A DNA stretch of 32,170 nt, taken from the NCBI GenBank assembly GCA_902554765.1, contig CACDPY010000008.1, forward strand, positions 1 to 32,170, read 5' to 3'. Positions 8,503 to 17,438 of this stretch are shown one piece after another (the stretch's first letter is position 1; each line of letters begins with the position of its first letter). The notes under the pieces were generated by a model. That model did no database searches, was not told where the DNA came from, and saw nothing but the letters and a program-made list of their open reading frames with translations. Position numbers and translations under genes: made by a program. This stretch comes from an uncultured Pelagibacteraceae bacterium. Its GTDB lineage: Bacteria > Pseudomonadota > Alphaproteobacteria > Pelagibacterales > Pelagibacteraceae.

Positions 8503-9235
8503 GTACCAAATATTAATTGAATACGTTGGTAGTAATTTCAGAGGTTGGCAAGTTCAAAAAAAAGGCAATACAATTCAGGGGTTAATTCAGGAAAAAATTT
8601 CAAAATTATTAAAACAGAAGATATTAGTTTTTGGGTCTGGTAGGACAGATACAGGTGTACATGCTATTGAACAATCTGCCCATTTTGATTGTGATAATAA
8701 AATTCACCATTTGGATAAATTTGCAAAATCAATAAATCATTTTTTAAATAAAGAGGGAGTTTCCATTTTAAGCATTAAAAAAAAAAATAATAATTTTCAC
8801 GCGAGGTTTTCAGCTAAAATGAGGATATATAGATATATTATTATAAATCGTTTGAGCGGACCAGTATTAGAAAATAATAGAGGCTGGCATGTCATGAAAG
8901 AACTTGATTTAAGTTTAATGAAAAAAGGTGCTAGAAAATTAATTGGAACAAAAGATTTTTCAACTTTTAGAGCTTCTAGTTGTAGAGCAAAAAGTCCAAT
9001 TAAAACTATGAAACTAGTAAAAATTAAATCATCAAAAAATAAAATTGAAATAGAATTTAGATCCAAATCATTTTTACAACAACAGGTACGGTCTATGGTT
9101 GGTTGTTTAAAATATCTTGGTGAAAAAAAATGGTCCTTAAAAAAATTTGAAAGTATTTTGAGATCTAAAAAAAGAATTTTATGTGCTCCACCTGCACCAC
9201 CAGAGGGGCTCTATTTAACGAGAGTTATTTATTAA
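8495..9235 (+). CDS. truA: tRNA pseudouridine synthase A (positions 38-40)
   Basis: Makes pseudouridine at tRNA positions 38-40 in the anticodon arm. 246 residues, usual for TruA. The catalytic motif GRTDTGVHA (49-57) contains the nucleophile D52; FHARFSAKMRIYRYII and the RSMVGCLK block near the C terminus are also typical. The start overlaps fmt by 8 bases. The 3' end overlaps the convergent SET-domain gene by 21 bases, so both messages must be read through each other's end. In many alphaproteobacteria (from memory) truA lies beside dapE on the same strand; here the two blocks converge. Confidence 0.96.
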   Translation: MHRYQILIEYVGSNFRGWQVQKKGNTIQGLIQEKISKLLKQKILVFGSGRTDTGVHAIEQSAHFDCDNKIHHLDKFAKSINHFLNKEGVSILSIKKKNNNFHARFSAKMRIYRYIIINRLSGPVLENNRGWHVMKELDLSLMKKGARKLIGTKDFSTFRASSCRAKSPIKTMKLVKIKSSKNKIEIEFRSKSFLQQQVRSMVGCLKYLGEKKWSLKKFESILRSKKRILCAPPAPPEGLYLTRVIY

Positions 9236-9706
9236 TTTTTTTTTATTGCTCATGGCAAATTTTTTATTTATTCGCCATCTAGATTCTTCTCGAACTATAT
9301 AACCACAACAGTTTTTAGCTCCACACTTGCAAGGAAATTGTTTATAATCTTCGTCAAAACCAAAGCCATAATCACAAGTAAACTCCTCACCCATCTTAAT
9401 ATCCTTTATTGCAGTTATCCATATTTTTAAACCTTTACCATCATATTGTGAATTAGGGTTGCAACTATGATTAATTAAGCCTGCTGTGTTCCATGGAAAA
9501 TCACCGTCCAATGTATATTTTTTATTTAAAGTGAATAAATATATCGGTTTATTATTGTCATATTTGTCAGACTCATCAACTTGCTTATTAGTTATTATTT
9601 TTCCAACGTAATCAATTATTTTTGTTCCTTCTTTAATATCTTTTACAGCGTATAGGCCCCGACCCTTATTATCAATTTTAGATTTTTTAATTTTATATAA
9701 TTTCAT
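9215..9706 (-). CDS. SET-domain protein (putative lysine methyltransferase)
   Basis: 163 residues making a nearly minimal SET domain. Seen in order: the N-terminal strand block NKGRGLYAVKDIKEGTKI, the cofactor/knot motif NHSCNPN (79-85), GEEFTCDYGF with the catalytic-type Tyr 113, and a post-SET cysteine cluster at C126, C128 and C133 that in eukaryotic enzymes binds zinc with the Cys of the NHSC motif. Known bacterial SET proteins methylate lysine on proteins, but the substrate here is unknown. It is the last gene of the long minus-strand run, 30 bases after the HDAC-like gene, and overlaps truA by 21 bases at its 3' end. There are no pre-SET or added domains. Confidence 0.85.
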   Translation of the reverse strand: MKLYKIKKSKIDNKGRGLYAVKDIKEGTKIIDYVGKIITNKQVDESDKYDNNKPIYLFTLNKKYTLDGDFPWNTAGLINHSCNPNSQYDGKGLKIWITAIKDIKMGEEFTCDYGFGFDEDYKQFPCKCGAKNCCGYIVREESRWRINKKFAMSNKKKLINNSR

Positions 9707-9736
9707 GCGGATTATTTATAATGAATTAGAAATTTA

Positions 9737-10666
9737 TCAAATGAATTCGATTAGCGCATCAACATGTCTTTTGGTACTATCTCGAAGTGCATCTAGATCG
9801 TATCCGCCTTCTAGAATAGAAACAACTTTACCATTACAAAATTTTTTAGAAGTTTCTAGTATTCTTTTCGTAATAACATAATAATCTTCAGTTTGGAGTT
9901 TAAACTGTGCAAGAGGGTCCGAAATGTGTCCATCAAATCCAGCACTTATAAGTACGAATTCTGGTCTAAATTCTTTTAATTTTTTCAAAGCGAAATCAAA
10001 AGCATCTAAGTATTGTTTAGAATTTGTTCCTGCTGGTAAAGGGATATTATAAATATTATTAAATTTGCCTTTTTCTTTATCAGAGCCCGTTCCAGGGTAA
10101 TATGGGTATTGGTGAGTTGATATAAACAAAACATTTTCATTTTCATAAAAAATGTCCTGAGTACCATTACCATGATGAACATCAAAATCGATTATAGCAA
10201 TTTTTTTATATTCATACTTTTTTATCAAATATTTTGCTCCAATTGCGACATTATTTAAAATACAAAATCCAGCAGCTTTGTTTTGATTGCAATGATGTCC
10301 TGGCGGACGAACAGAGCAAAAAGCATTCTTAAATTCATTATTTTCCACACCGTCGATGGCTGAAATAATTGAACCAGCTGCATCAAATGTAGCTGCTTTA
10401 CTTCCGGGTGAGATAATTGTATCTCCATCCAGCGATGAAAAACCTTTAGTTGGAAAAGATTTTTTAACTAAATCAAGATACTCAACATCATGAGTATCTT
10501 TAATTATATCATCTTTAATAATCGATGGTTTTTTCCACAAAAGATTTTTGTTTTTTAATTTCTTAAAGTTTTCGATAATAACTGATACTCTTGCTATTTG
10601 TTCTGGATGCCCTGGACCAGTATCATGATTTTGAAATGTTTCAGAGCTTATAAATCCAGTTTTCAC
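9737..10666 (-). CDS. histone-deacetylase-family (acetylpolyamine/protein deacetylase-like) hydrolase
   Basis: 309 residues. It shows the complete HDAC-superfamily active site: GPGHPEQIAR (17-26), RPPGHH (120-125) with the proton-relay His pair, IDFDVHHGNGT (159-169) giving zinc ligands D162 and H164, AGFD with zinc ligand D245, and a C-terminal LEGGYD. Bacterial members deacetylate polyamines or proteins; the substrate cannot be read from sequence. The start codon is GTG (10666), overlapping the dapE stop as GTGA, so the gene is coupled to dapE. A SET gene follows. Confidence 0.9.
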   Translation of the reverse strand: MKTGFISSETFQNHDTGPGHPEQIARVSVIIENFKKLKNKNLLWKKPSIIKDDIIKDTHDVEYLDLVKKSFPTKGFSSLDGDTIISPGSKAATFDAAGSIISAIDGVENNEFKNAFCSVRPPGHHCNQNKAAGFCILNNVAIGAKYLIKKYEYKKIAIIDFDVHHGNGTQDIFYENENVLFISTHQYPYYPGTGSDKEKGKFNNIYNIPLPAGTNSKQYLDAFDFALKKLKEFRPEFVLISAGFDGHISDPLAQFKLQTEDYYVITKRILETSKKFCNGKVVSILEGGYDLDALRDSTKRHVDALIEFI

Positions 10667-11820
10667 TTAAAATAACTTTGCAAAATATTTTGATAGATCT
10701 TAGTAAGACTTTTTAAATCTTTTAAGGATACAGCTTCATCAACTTTATGCATTGTTTTTCCCACAAGTCCAAATTCTACGCAAGGAGATATTTTTCTTAT
10801 AAATCTTGCATCTGAAGTTCCTCCAGTAGTGGATAGTTTTGGTTTGATTTTTGTAATATTCTTTATGATTTTTTGTATCATAAAAGTTGTATTATTTGGT
10901 TTAGTCAAAAAAGCTTCTCCTGAAACCTTATATTCTATTTTAAATTTTGATTTATTTTTTTTACTTATCTTTTTAAAAATATTATTAAGCCTTTTTTTAA
11001 TAGAGTTTGATGAATGCTTGTTATTAAATCTTATATTAAAACATGCTTCGGCCGATCCAGGAATAACATTTTCGGCATTATTTTTAATATTTATCTTTGT
11101 CACTTCTAAATTTGTTGGTTGAAAATCCTTAGTGCCTCTATCAAATTTAATATTTTTCAACTCATTTAGAATTTGAATAATTGTTGTTGAAGGATTATTT
11201 GCTCTTTGAGGATAAGCAACATGGCCTTGAATACCATTTATTATAAGTTTTCCAGTTAAACTGCCTCTTCTACCTATTTTCATCATTTCACCCAATTTAT
11301 TTGGGTTTGTCGGTTCTCCAACTAAACAAAAACTAATCTTTTCTCTTTTCTTTTTTAAATAATCAACAACTTTTTTTGTTCCATTAATTGCCTCACCTTC
11401 TTCATCCCCAGTGATTAATAAACTTATTGATCCTTTTAATTTACGATTTTTATTTAAAAAAATACTGACCGCTGTAACAAACGCAGCAATTGAACTTTTC
11501 ATATCATTAGCACCTCTTCCAATTAAATGACCTTTTTTAATAGAAGGCCTAAAAGGATTCACTGTCCAATCTTTAAAATTACCAGGAGGAACAACATCTA
11601 AGTGTCCAGCATAGCAAAAGTTAGGTCCTTGATTTCCAAATTTTGCATATAGATTTTTAACAGGTTTAAAATTTTTTTCTTTAAATTCAATTACTTTGGT
11701 TTTAAAGCCTAGTTTTTTTAATTTTTTTTCTAAAAATTTCATAACTCCAGCATCAACTGGTGTAATAGTAGGGAACTTGATTAGCTCTTTAGCTAATTTG
11801 ATTTCATTTAAAATTTTCAT
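10663..11820 (-). CDS. dapE: succinyl-diaminopimelate desuccinylase
   Basis: Hydrolyses N-succinyl-L,L-diaminopimelate in the succinylase branch of lysine and peptidoglycan precursor synthesis. 385 residues. The M20 metallopeptidase signatures are present: AGHLDVVPPG (71-80; ligand H73, catalytic D75), GRGANDMK (101-108; bridging D106), GDEEGEA (138-144; catalytic/ligand Glu pair 140-141) and a C-terminal KTMHKVDE with the last His ligand. The position five bases after dapD, which makes the pathway's succinylated intermediate, supports DapE over other M20 enzymes such as ArgE. The stop overlaps the following GTG start. Confidence 0.95.
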   Translation of the reverse strand: MKILNEIKLAKELIKFPTITPVDAGVMKFLEKKLKKLGFKTKVIEFKEKNFKPVKNLYAKFGNQGPNFCYAGHLDVVPPGNFKDWTVNPFRPSIKKGHLIGRGANDMKSSIAAFVTAVSIFLNKNRKLKGSISLLITGDEEGEAINGTKKVVDYLKKKREKISFCLVGEPTNPNKLGEMMKIGRRGSLTGKLIINGIQGHVAYPQRANNPSTTIIQILNELKNIKFDRGTKDFQPTNLEVTKINIKNNAENVIPGSAEACFNIRFNNKHSSNSIKKRLNNIFKKISKKNKSKFKIEYKVSGEAFLTKPNNTTFMIQKIIKNITKIKPKLSTTGGTSDARFIRKISPCVEFGLVGKTMHKVDEAVSLKDLKSLTKIYQNILQSYFK

Positions 11821-11825
11821 GAATT

Positions 11826-12656
11826 CTACTCTCTGAGAAGATCATTAACTGATGTTTTTGATCTTGTTTTCTCATCAACTTGTTTAATTATTACTGCACA
11901 GTATAAAGAAGGCGCAGATGAATTATTTTTATCTGGCAGCGATCCAGGCACGACAACTGAATATGGTGGAATTTTTCCATAACTAATTGCACCAGTTTTT
12001 CGATCTACAATTTTTGTAGATTGACCGATGTACATACCCATACTTAAAACTGATCCTTCACCAACAATAACCCCTTCAACTACCTCAGACATTGCTCCCA
12101 AAAAAACATTATCTTCTATAATCGTTGGAAGAGCTTGAGCGGGTTCTAAAACTCCCCCAACTCCACTTCCTGCAGAGATATGACAATTTTTTCCAATTTG
12201 ACAACAACTCCCAGCTCTTGCAAAAGTGTCTATCATAGTTCCTTCATCAATGTACGCACCTATGTTTACATAACACGGCATTAATACTGCATTTTTTCCA
12301 ACAAATGATCCTTTTCTTACAGGAGAGTTTGGCACCATTCTGAAGCCAGCTTTTTCATGATCTTCTTTAGTCCACCCTGCAGTTTTTCCTTTAAGTAAAT
12401 GTGCCTTATCGAACCAGCTGGAATATGGTCCATTTAAGTTTTCCATCGGATAAATTCTAAAACTTAGCATAATTGCTTTTTTTAAATGTTGGTGTGTGAC
12501 CCACTCACCATTAATTTTCTCAGCAACGCGAGATTTACCACTATCCAAATCACTTATAACTTGATTAATAGTATCTTTTAAGGATTGATCAGAGTTTTGA
12601 TTTACTTGATCTTTTTTTTCCCAAGCTTCATTAATAGTTTTTTCTAGTTCACTCAT
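11826..12656 (-). CDS. dapD: 2,3,4,5-tetrahydropyridine-2,6-dicarboxylate N-succinyltransferase
   Basis: Uses succinyl-CoA to open and succinylate tetrahydrodipicolinate in lysine synthesis. 276 residues, usual length. The central part is a left-handed beta-helix of hexapeptide repeats (for example [50 protein letters not shown]), with the DapD-typical N-terminal helical domain starting [12 protein letters not shown] and C-terminal [13 protein letters not shown]. It lies 11 bases after the HAD gene and 5 before dapE. Confidence 0.97.
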   Translation of the reverse strand: MSELEKTINEAWEKKDQVNQNSDQSLKDTINQVISDLDSGKSRVAEKINGEWVTHQHLKKAIMLSFRIYPMENLNGPYSSWFDKAHLLKGKTAGWTKEDHEKAGFRMVPNSPVRKGSFVGKNAVLMPCYVNIGAYIDEGTMIDTFARAGSCCQIGKNCHISAGSGVGGVLEPAQALPTIIEDNVFLGAMSEVVEGVIVGEGSVLSMGMYIGQSTKIVDRKTGAISYGKIPPYSVVVPGSLPDKNNSSAPSLYCAVIIKQVDEKTRSKTSVNDLLRE

Positions 12657-12667
12657 AATTTTTTGAT

Positions 12668-13339
12668 TTAATATTTTCTTAATACATTAATTTTTTGAAG
12701 AAAAGAAGGCAAGTTATTAATCTTATAATCAATGTACGGTTTGTCAGCATCTTTTTTTGCAAAAGCCTCATCATTTTCTAACCAACAAGTTTTCATTCCC
12801 AAATTTTTTGCCTGCTCAAGATTGTGAGCAATATCCTCTATTAAAATCGATTGTTTTGGGTCTAATTGAAATTTTTCAATGAGTTTTTTGTAAGGATCTA
12901 AATGAGGTTTTGGAACAAAGTTTGCATCAGTTATATCAAATGCTCCATCAAACAAATCATCAATACCAAGTTGTTTTGTAACATTTTTTATATGGTCATG
13001 AGAGCCATTTGAAAATATATATTTTTTTTCTTTAATCTTTATTAATTCTTCTCTTAAGGCTTTATCTTTAGGCAACCAAGATATATCAATGTTATGCACG
13101 AATTCCAAAAATTCATTAGGATTAACATTTTTCTTCTTCATTAATCCTGACAATGTTGTTCCATATTCATAAAAATATTCTTTTTGGATTTTTTTAGCTT
13201 CAATTAAGTCAACATTAAATTTTTCTGAAATAAATGATGACATTTTTTTATCTACCTCAGAAAAAACTTTAGTTTGGCCACTGTAAAGAGTGTTATCAAG
13301 ATCAAATATCCAATATTTTATTTCTATTAACTCTTTCAT
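12668..13339 (-). CDS. HAD-superfamily hydrolase, pyrimidine 5'-nucleotidase-like
   Basis: 223 residues. HAD motifs are complete: motif I FDLDNTLY (12-19; nucleophile D13 and acid/base D15), motif II FSNGSH near 110, a Lys in PKPHLDP, and motif [11 protein letters not shown]. The DLDNTLY form and length match the SDT1-like pyrimidine 5'-nucleotidase group. This gene between argB and dapD is a familiar alphaproteobacterial neighbour (recalled, not searched). It abuts the argB stop directly. The actual phosphoester substrate is not known from sequence. Confidence 0.85.
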   Translation of the reverse strand: MKELIEIKYWIFDLDNTLYSGQTKVFSEVDKKMSSFISEKFNVDLIEAKKIQKEYFYEYGTTLSGLMKKKNVNPNEFLEFVHNIDISWLPKDKALREELIKIKEKKYIFSNGSHDHIKNVTKQLGIDDLFDGAFDITDANFVPKPHLDPYKKLIEKFQLDPKQSILIEDIAHNLEQAKNLGMKTCWLENDEAFAKKDADKPYIDYKINNLPSFLQKINVLRKY

Positions 13340-14206
13340 TTATTCTCTAATTAAAGTTCCAGAGCCAGCATTTGAGAGCAGTTCAAATAAAATTGAGTGG
13401 TCTAAGCGTCCATCTATAATACAAACTCCCTTAACACCATTGCTTGCAACATCTAAACAGTTTTTAATTTTTGGTATCATTCCACCACTTATTATATCAT
13501 TATTAATTAAATCATTAACTTTATCAGTATTAATTTCAGATACTAATTTTTTTTTGTCATCTAAAACACCCTCAACATCACTCATGATAATTAGTCTTCT
13601 AGCATTGAGTTTTTTTGCAATAGCACCTGCGGCTGTATCAGCATTGATATTAAAGACCTGGTTATTTTTATCCAATCCTAACGGAGCAATTACAGGAACC
13701 TTTTTCTCTTTAACAATCTGTTCAATTATTAATTGATTTATTTCTTTTGGAGTACCAACAAAACCAAGTTGTTTATTTTCTTGTTCAACAAATAGAATAT
13801 TATTTAGTTTATTTGTAATACCTTGACTATCACATCTATTTTTTTTTAAAGCTTCTGTTATCTCTTTATTAAAATTATTCAAAACTTCCTCAACAATACT
13901 TATAGATTGTTTGTCTGTAACTCTTAATCCATTTAAAAATTGACTTTTTATTCCAGCTTCATGTAATTTATCTGAAATTCTCTTACCCCCACCATGAATT
14001 ATTATAGGTATGAACCCTAGCTTATTAAGTATCGAAATATCATTAATAAAATTATTAAATAAACTTTGATCGACTAAAACACTTCCACCACATTTGATGA
14101 TTATATATTCGTCATTATATTTTTTTAAGTAATTTTTCACCTCCTCAAAAGAAGGACCTTTTAGTGGTAAAATTTTTTTTATTTCTTCCTCTGTAATCTT
14201 TGACAT
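13340..14206 (-). CDS. argB: acetylglutamate kinase
   Basis: Phosphorylates N-acetylglutamate in arginine synthesis. 288 residues. Amino-acid-kinase motifs are visible: IIKCGGSVL (36-44), IIHGGGKRIS (69-78), NINADTAAGAIAKKL, and IIMSDVEGVLDD followed by ISGGMIPKI. The N-terminal helix of about 25 residues before the kinase core is the type found in arginine-inhibited hexameric enzymes, so feedback inhibition by arginine is plausible. ATG overlaps the yidC stop by one base (TAATG). The GTPase gene engB/yihA, often found between yidC and argB in related bacteria, is absent. Confidence 0.95.
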   Translation of the reverse strand: MSKITEEEIKKILPLKGPSFEEVKNYLKKYNDEYIIIKCGGSVLVDQSLFNNFINDISILNKLGFIPIIIHGGGKRISDKLHEAGIKSQFLNGLRVTDKQSISIVEEVLNNFNKEITEALKKNRCDSQGITNKLNNILFVEQENKQLGFVGTPKEINQLIIEQIVKEKKVPVIAPLGLDKNNQVFNINADTAAGAIAKKLNARRLIIMSDVEGVLDDKKKLVSEINTDKVNDLINNDIISGGMIPKIKNCLDVASNGVKGVCIIDGRLDHSILFELLSNAGSGTLIRE

Positions 14207-15885
14207 TAAGTTACAGTTTTAACCGTTGTACGTTTCATAATAAAAACTTGTTGTGCCATAGTTAAAATATTATTTACCGTCCAATAAATTACTAGTCCAC
14301 TAGGGAATGGTGCAAGTATTACGGTTAGAAAAAGTGGAAAGAACATAAAAATCTTTGCCTGCATAGCATCAGTGGGTGCAGGATTTAGTTTTTGTTGTAT
14401 CCACATAGATACTCCCATTGCAACGGGCCAAGCACCAATAACTAAGAAAGACGGAACATCGTAAGGTAATAACCCAAATAGATTAAATAAACTTGTCGGA
14501 TCACGTTCACTTAAATCGTGAATCCAACCATAAAATGGCATTTGTCTCATTTCGATAGTTACAAATAAAACTTTATACAAAGCAAAAAATACAGGAATTT
14601 GAACTAATATTGGCAGACATCCAGACATTGGATTTACTTTCTCTTTTTTATACAGCGCCATCATTTCCTGCTGTAATTTCATTTTATCGTCTTTATGAAG
14701 CTCTTTAAGTCTTACCATTTCTGGCTGTAAAGCCTTCATTTTTGCCATACTTCTAAATGAAAAATTAGCTAATGGAAAAAAAGCTAATCGAATACAAATT
14801 GTAACTGCAATTATGGCTAAACCATAATTTCCAAGTAGTTTAAAAAAATAATCAATAGCAAAAAAAAGAGGTTTAGTTATAAAATATAAAAATCCCCAAT
14901 CAATTACTAAGTCAAATTTATCAATATTTAAAGTTTGGGCATAACTATCAATAATGTCCACTCTTTTAGCAGCAACAATAATTTGTAATTTTTCTTCAAC
15001 TTTACTTTTAGCAACTAATTCCAAAGGTTCAGTTGCAATAAAATTTGCTCGAAATTTTTTCTTATAATCAAACGTTGTTTTAAATTCTTTATTTTTTGAA
15101 GGTATTAACGATGTAATCCAATATTTATCTCCTATTCCAAGCCAACCTTTTTTAGAAGTTCTTGTGAATTTTTTTTCTTGGATATCATCATAATCTTCTT
15201 CAATTAATTCATCATCTAAAGTAGCTATCAATCCTTCATGTAAAATATAAAAATTTGATATTTCAGGAATCTTATTTCTTATTATTTGACCATATGAATA
15301 AAAATCATATTTTTTATTAGTTGAATTTGATACACTTTGTTTAATTGTAAATAAATATTTGTCATCTAAAGATATTTCTTTTTCAAAAGTAATACCTTGA
15401 TTATTAGACCAAGATAACTTAATTGGAGTTTTTTCAGTTAATTTAGTGTTCCCAATTAAAGACCAAGTAGTATTTGAGTCAGGAATGTTAATATTTTTAT
15501 CTGATGTAACAAATCCGCTCTCAATAAGATATCCATTTTCTACATTGCGTGGTCCTAAAAGAATTACTTTTTCGTTATTTTCTAAAGAAGTATTATAATT
15601 TTTAAAAGTTAGATCATCAATTGCTGCTCCTTTTAAGGAAATTGATCCAATTATACTCTTATTTTCAAATTGAACTCTTTCATTTTGCTTTAAAGCTTCT
15701 TCTCTTGAGATTTGAACTAAAGGTTCTTTTTGATCTAAAGTAGGAGTATCAGTATTTTGTTCTATCTTTTTTTTTTCTGTTAAACTTTGATTTGTATTTG
15801 ATTTTTCTGGAACAAAAAATAAAGAATACAAAACTATTACAGCTGAAGATAATGCAATTGCTGCTATTACGTTTTTTGAGTCCAT
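14206..15885 (-). CDS. yidC: membrane protein insertase YidC
   Basis: 559 residues, full Gram-negative length. It has an N-terminal anchor (about 5-24, ending VPEKSN), a large periplasmic P1 domain (about 45-325), and the conserved insertase core (about 340-550) with several membrane segments, the cytoplasmic coiled region FRSMAKMKALQPEMVRLKE, and MSGCLPILVQIPVFFALYKVL. YidC inserts proteins into the inner membrane alone or with Sec. It follows yidD with a one-base overlap in the classic rpmH-rnpA-yidD-yidC order and is coupled to argB. It starts at ATG 15885. Confidence 0.97.
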   Translation of the reverse strand: MDSKNVIAAIALSSAVIVLYSLFFVPEKSNTNQSLTEKKKIEQNTDTPTLDQKEPLVQISREEALKQNERVQFENKSIIGSISLKGAAIDDLTFKNYNTSLENNEKVILLGPRNVENGYLIESGFVTSDKNINIPDSNTTWSLIGNTKLTEKTPIKLSWSNNQGITFEKEISLDDKYLFTIKQSVSNSTNKKYDFYSYGQIIRNKIPEISNFYILHEGLIATLDDELIEEDYDDIQEKKFTRTSKKGWLGIGDKYWITSLIPSKNKEFKTTFDYKKKFRANFIATEPLELVAKSKVEEKLQIIVAAKRVDIIDSYAQTLNIDKFDLVIDWGFLYFITKPLFFAIDYFFKLLGNYGLAIIAVTICIRLAFFPLANFSFRSMAKMKALQPEMVRLKELHKDDKMKLQQEMMALYKKEKVNPMSGCLPILVQIPVFFALYKVLFVTIEMRQMPFYGWIHDLSERDPTSLFNLFGLLPYDVPSFLVIGAWPVAMGVSMWIQQKLNPAPTDAMQAKIFMFFPLFLTVILAPFPSGLVIYWTVNNILTMAQQVFIMKRTTVKTVT

Positions 15886-16139
15886 TATTTTTTAATTTTT
15901 AAATTTTTATTTACTGGATCAAAACCTTCTCCACCACCTAAAAATCTAATCGGGTGGCAAGAAAAAATTCTTTTTAAACTTATAAACAGTCCTTTTATTA
16001 AACCATAGGTTTTAAGAGCTTCAATAGTATATTCAGAGCAAGTAGGCAGATATCTACAAGAATGACCAAGAAGAGGACTGATCATAAATTTATAACCTTT
16101 TATAATTTTAATAAGAGTTTTTATAATTAATTGTGTCAT
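15885..16139 (-). CDS. yidD: membrane protein insertion efficiency factor YidD
   Basis: 84 residues. It carries the diagnostic family block with [10 protein letters not shown], an [10 protein letters not shown] helix and [15 protein letters not shown] at the C-terminal side, including three conserved cysteines (two in CRYLPTC, one in FSCHP). YidD is a small membrane-associated protein that helps YidC-dependent insertion. The ATG overlaps the rnpA stop (ATGA) and its stop overlaps the yidC start by one base, so it is tightly coupled on both sides. Confidence 0.94.
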   Translation of the reverse strand: MTQLIIKTLIKIIKGYKFMISPLLGHSCRYLPTCSEYTIEALKTYGLIKGLFISLKRIFSCHPIRFLGGGEGFDPVNKNLKIKK

Positions 16140-16477
16140 TTAATCTTTTTAAAATTCTGAATTATTGATTCCTTTATATTTGTATATTCATTGTTTAACA
16201 TAGTTGGCTTAGCAATAACAAGATATGAATATCTAAATTTTATTGCTATTTCTTTAACAGCTTCATTAGTAATATTTCTTAGTCTTCTTTTAATTTTATT
16301 TCTTTTAACCGCATTGCCAATTTTTTTCTTAGCAACAAAAGAAATATTTAACTTATTTTTTTTTTTATTTTTTAACTGATCAAAAAAAATCGTAACATAT
16401 TTGTTAGAAATTTTTTTTCCTTTCAAGAGATTTTTAAATTCTTCATTTTTCGAAAGAGCAAGTATTTTGCTTTTCAT
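16136..16477 (-). CDS. rnpA: ribonuclease P protein component
   Basis: 113 residues, very basic. RnpA assists the RNase P RNA in trimming tRNA 5' leaders. The core signature [19 protein letters not shown] (51-69), with the family's RNR-type motif, is clear; the N-terminal half is otherwise divergent and Lys/Asn-rich, as expected in an AT-rich genome. It begins four bases after the rpmH stop and overlaps yidD by four bases. Confidence 0.93.
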   Translation of the reverse strand: MKSKILALSKNEEFKNLLKGKKISNKYVTIFFDQLKNKKKNKLNISFVAKKKIGNAVKRNKIKRRLRNITNEAVKEIAIKFRYSYLVIAKPTMLNNEYTNIKESIIQNFKKIK

Positions 16478-16481
16478 TAAA

Positions 16482-16622
16482 TTAACCAGATACAGTTAGT
16501 GATTTTCTTCCTCTTGCTCGTCTTCTTGCTAAAAGTTTTTTTCCACCCTTTGTTTTCATTTTAGACCTAAAACCATGCTTTCTAGCTCTTTTAATTTTTG
16601 ATGGCTGATATGTTCTTTTCAT
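16482..16622 (-). CDS. rpmH: 50S ribosomal protein L34
   Basis: A 46-residue frame from ATG 16622 to TAA at 16482-16484. The sequence is unmistakable L34: [20 protein letters not shown], then [20 protein letters not shown] and a short SLTVSG tail. It leads the long minus-strand run and is followed after four bases by rnpA, the near-universal bacterial pairing. A promoter candidate lies just upstream at 16656-16684. No clear Shine-Dalgarno sequence is seen. Confidence 0.97.
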   Translation of the reverse strand: MKRTYQPSKIKRARKHGFRSKMKTKGGKKLLARRRARGRKSLTVSG

Positions 16623-16655
16623 AAGTTAAGGTAAAATTTAATTAAAATTTGGATC

Positions 16656-16684
16656 TTTATAGTAATTAAATATATAAATAGCAA
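16656..16684 (-). promoter_or_regulatory. sigma-70-type promoter for rpmH run
   Basis: Read on the minus strand, TTGCTA (16684-16679) is followed after exactly 17 bases by TATAAA (16661-16656). Transcription would start near 16649, giving a leader of about 26 bases before the rpmH ATG at 16622. This is the only good -35/-10 pair in the 93-base gap shared with the divergent VTT gene. Confidence 0.5.
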
Positions 16685-16715
16685 ATATAAGATTTTATAA
16701 TTACATTAACAATCT

Positions 16716-17438
16716 ATGGGAAAAGCTAAAAAATTTAAATTATTTTTGGGTTTATTTTATTTCTTACTGGTAGGAGTGTTTTTATATTATTTTCTATCAA
16801 AATTTAGTTTTCAAGAAATTACTAGTTACGATTTTATAAAGAATAACAGAGAATACTTTTTTGAACTAAGACAAAAAGATTTATTATTTTTAGCTTTAGT
16901 TTTTATATTATTCACAATTATTTGGGTTTTAGCAGCTGGATTTGGATCTCCGGTAGCAATTTTGTCAGGATTTATTTTTGGCAAGTGGACAGGCACATTA
17001 ATTGTTGCCTTAGGTTTATCAGTAGGGGCAACTATATTATATATTTTTGCTAATTATTTTTTGAAAGAATTAATAAAAGATAAATTTTTAAGTAGATACA
17101 AGAATTTAGAGATTAAATTTAAAAAATCTGAATTTATTTATCTATTAGTCTATAGATTTATAGGCGGAATACCTTTTGCGATATCTAATGTTTTACCATG
17201 TATATTCAATGTAAAAATTTTGAATTTTTTCTTTGCTACTATAATAGGAATAATTCCATCTTTATTTTTGATTTGCTCAATTGGCAGTGGAATAGAAAAA
17301 ATTATCGATGAAAATATAAAAGCTCCTGGGTTTTTAGAAATAATCACTTCGAAAGAAATATATTTTCCTTTATCTTTGTTTATTTGTTTAGTTGTAATCA
17401 CAATCTTCTTTAGAAAAGTATTTTATAAAAATAAATGA
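16716..17438 (+). CDS. VTT-domain (TVP38/TMEM64, DedA-related) membrane protein
   Basis: 240 residues with about five to six hydrophobic segments (near 10-28, 52-72, 76-112, 140-165, 170-190, 212-234). The central motif GFGSPVAILSGFIFGKWTGT and the later YRFIGGIPFAISNVLPCIFN with GIIPSLFLICSIGSG are the two re-entrant-type blocks of the VTT/SNARE-associated family, members of which move or flip lipids or affect membrane homeostasis. The precise substrate is unknown. Its stop overlaps the next gene's ATG by four bases (ATGA), so the two membrane proteins form one unit. Confidence 0.85.
   Translation: MGKAKKFKLFLGLFYFLLVGVFLYYFLSKFSFQEITSYDFIKNNREYFFELRQKDLLFLALVFILFTIIWVLAAGFGSPVAILSGFIFGKWTGTLIVALGLSVGATILYIFANYFLKELIKDKFLSRYKNLEIKFKKSEFIYLLVYRFIGGIPFAISNVLPCIFNVKILNFFFATIIGIIPSLFLICSIGSGIEKIIDENIKAPGFLEIITSKEIYFPLSLFICLVVITIFFRKVFYKNK

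Noticed and set aside
16623..16715. Replication origin next to rpmH
   Set aside because: The rpmH side is an origin in some bacteria, but no DnaA-box-like TTATCCACA cluster was seen in this gap; it is explained by divergent promoters.
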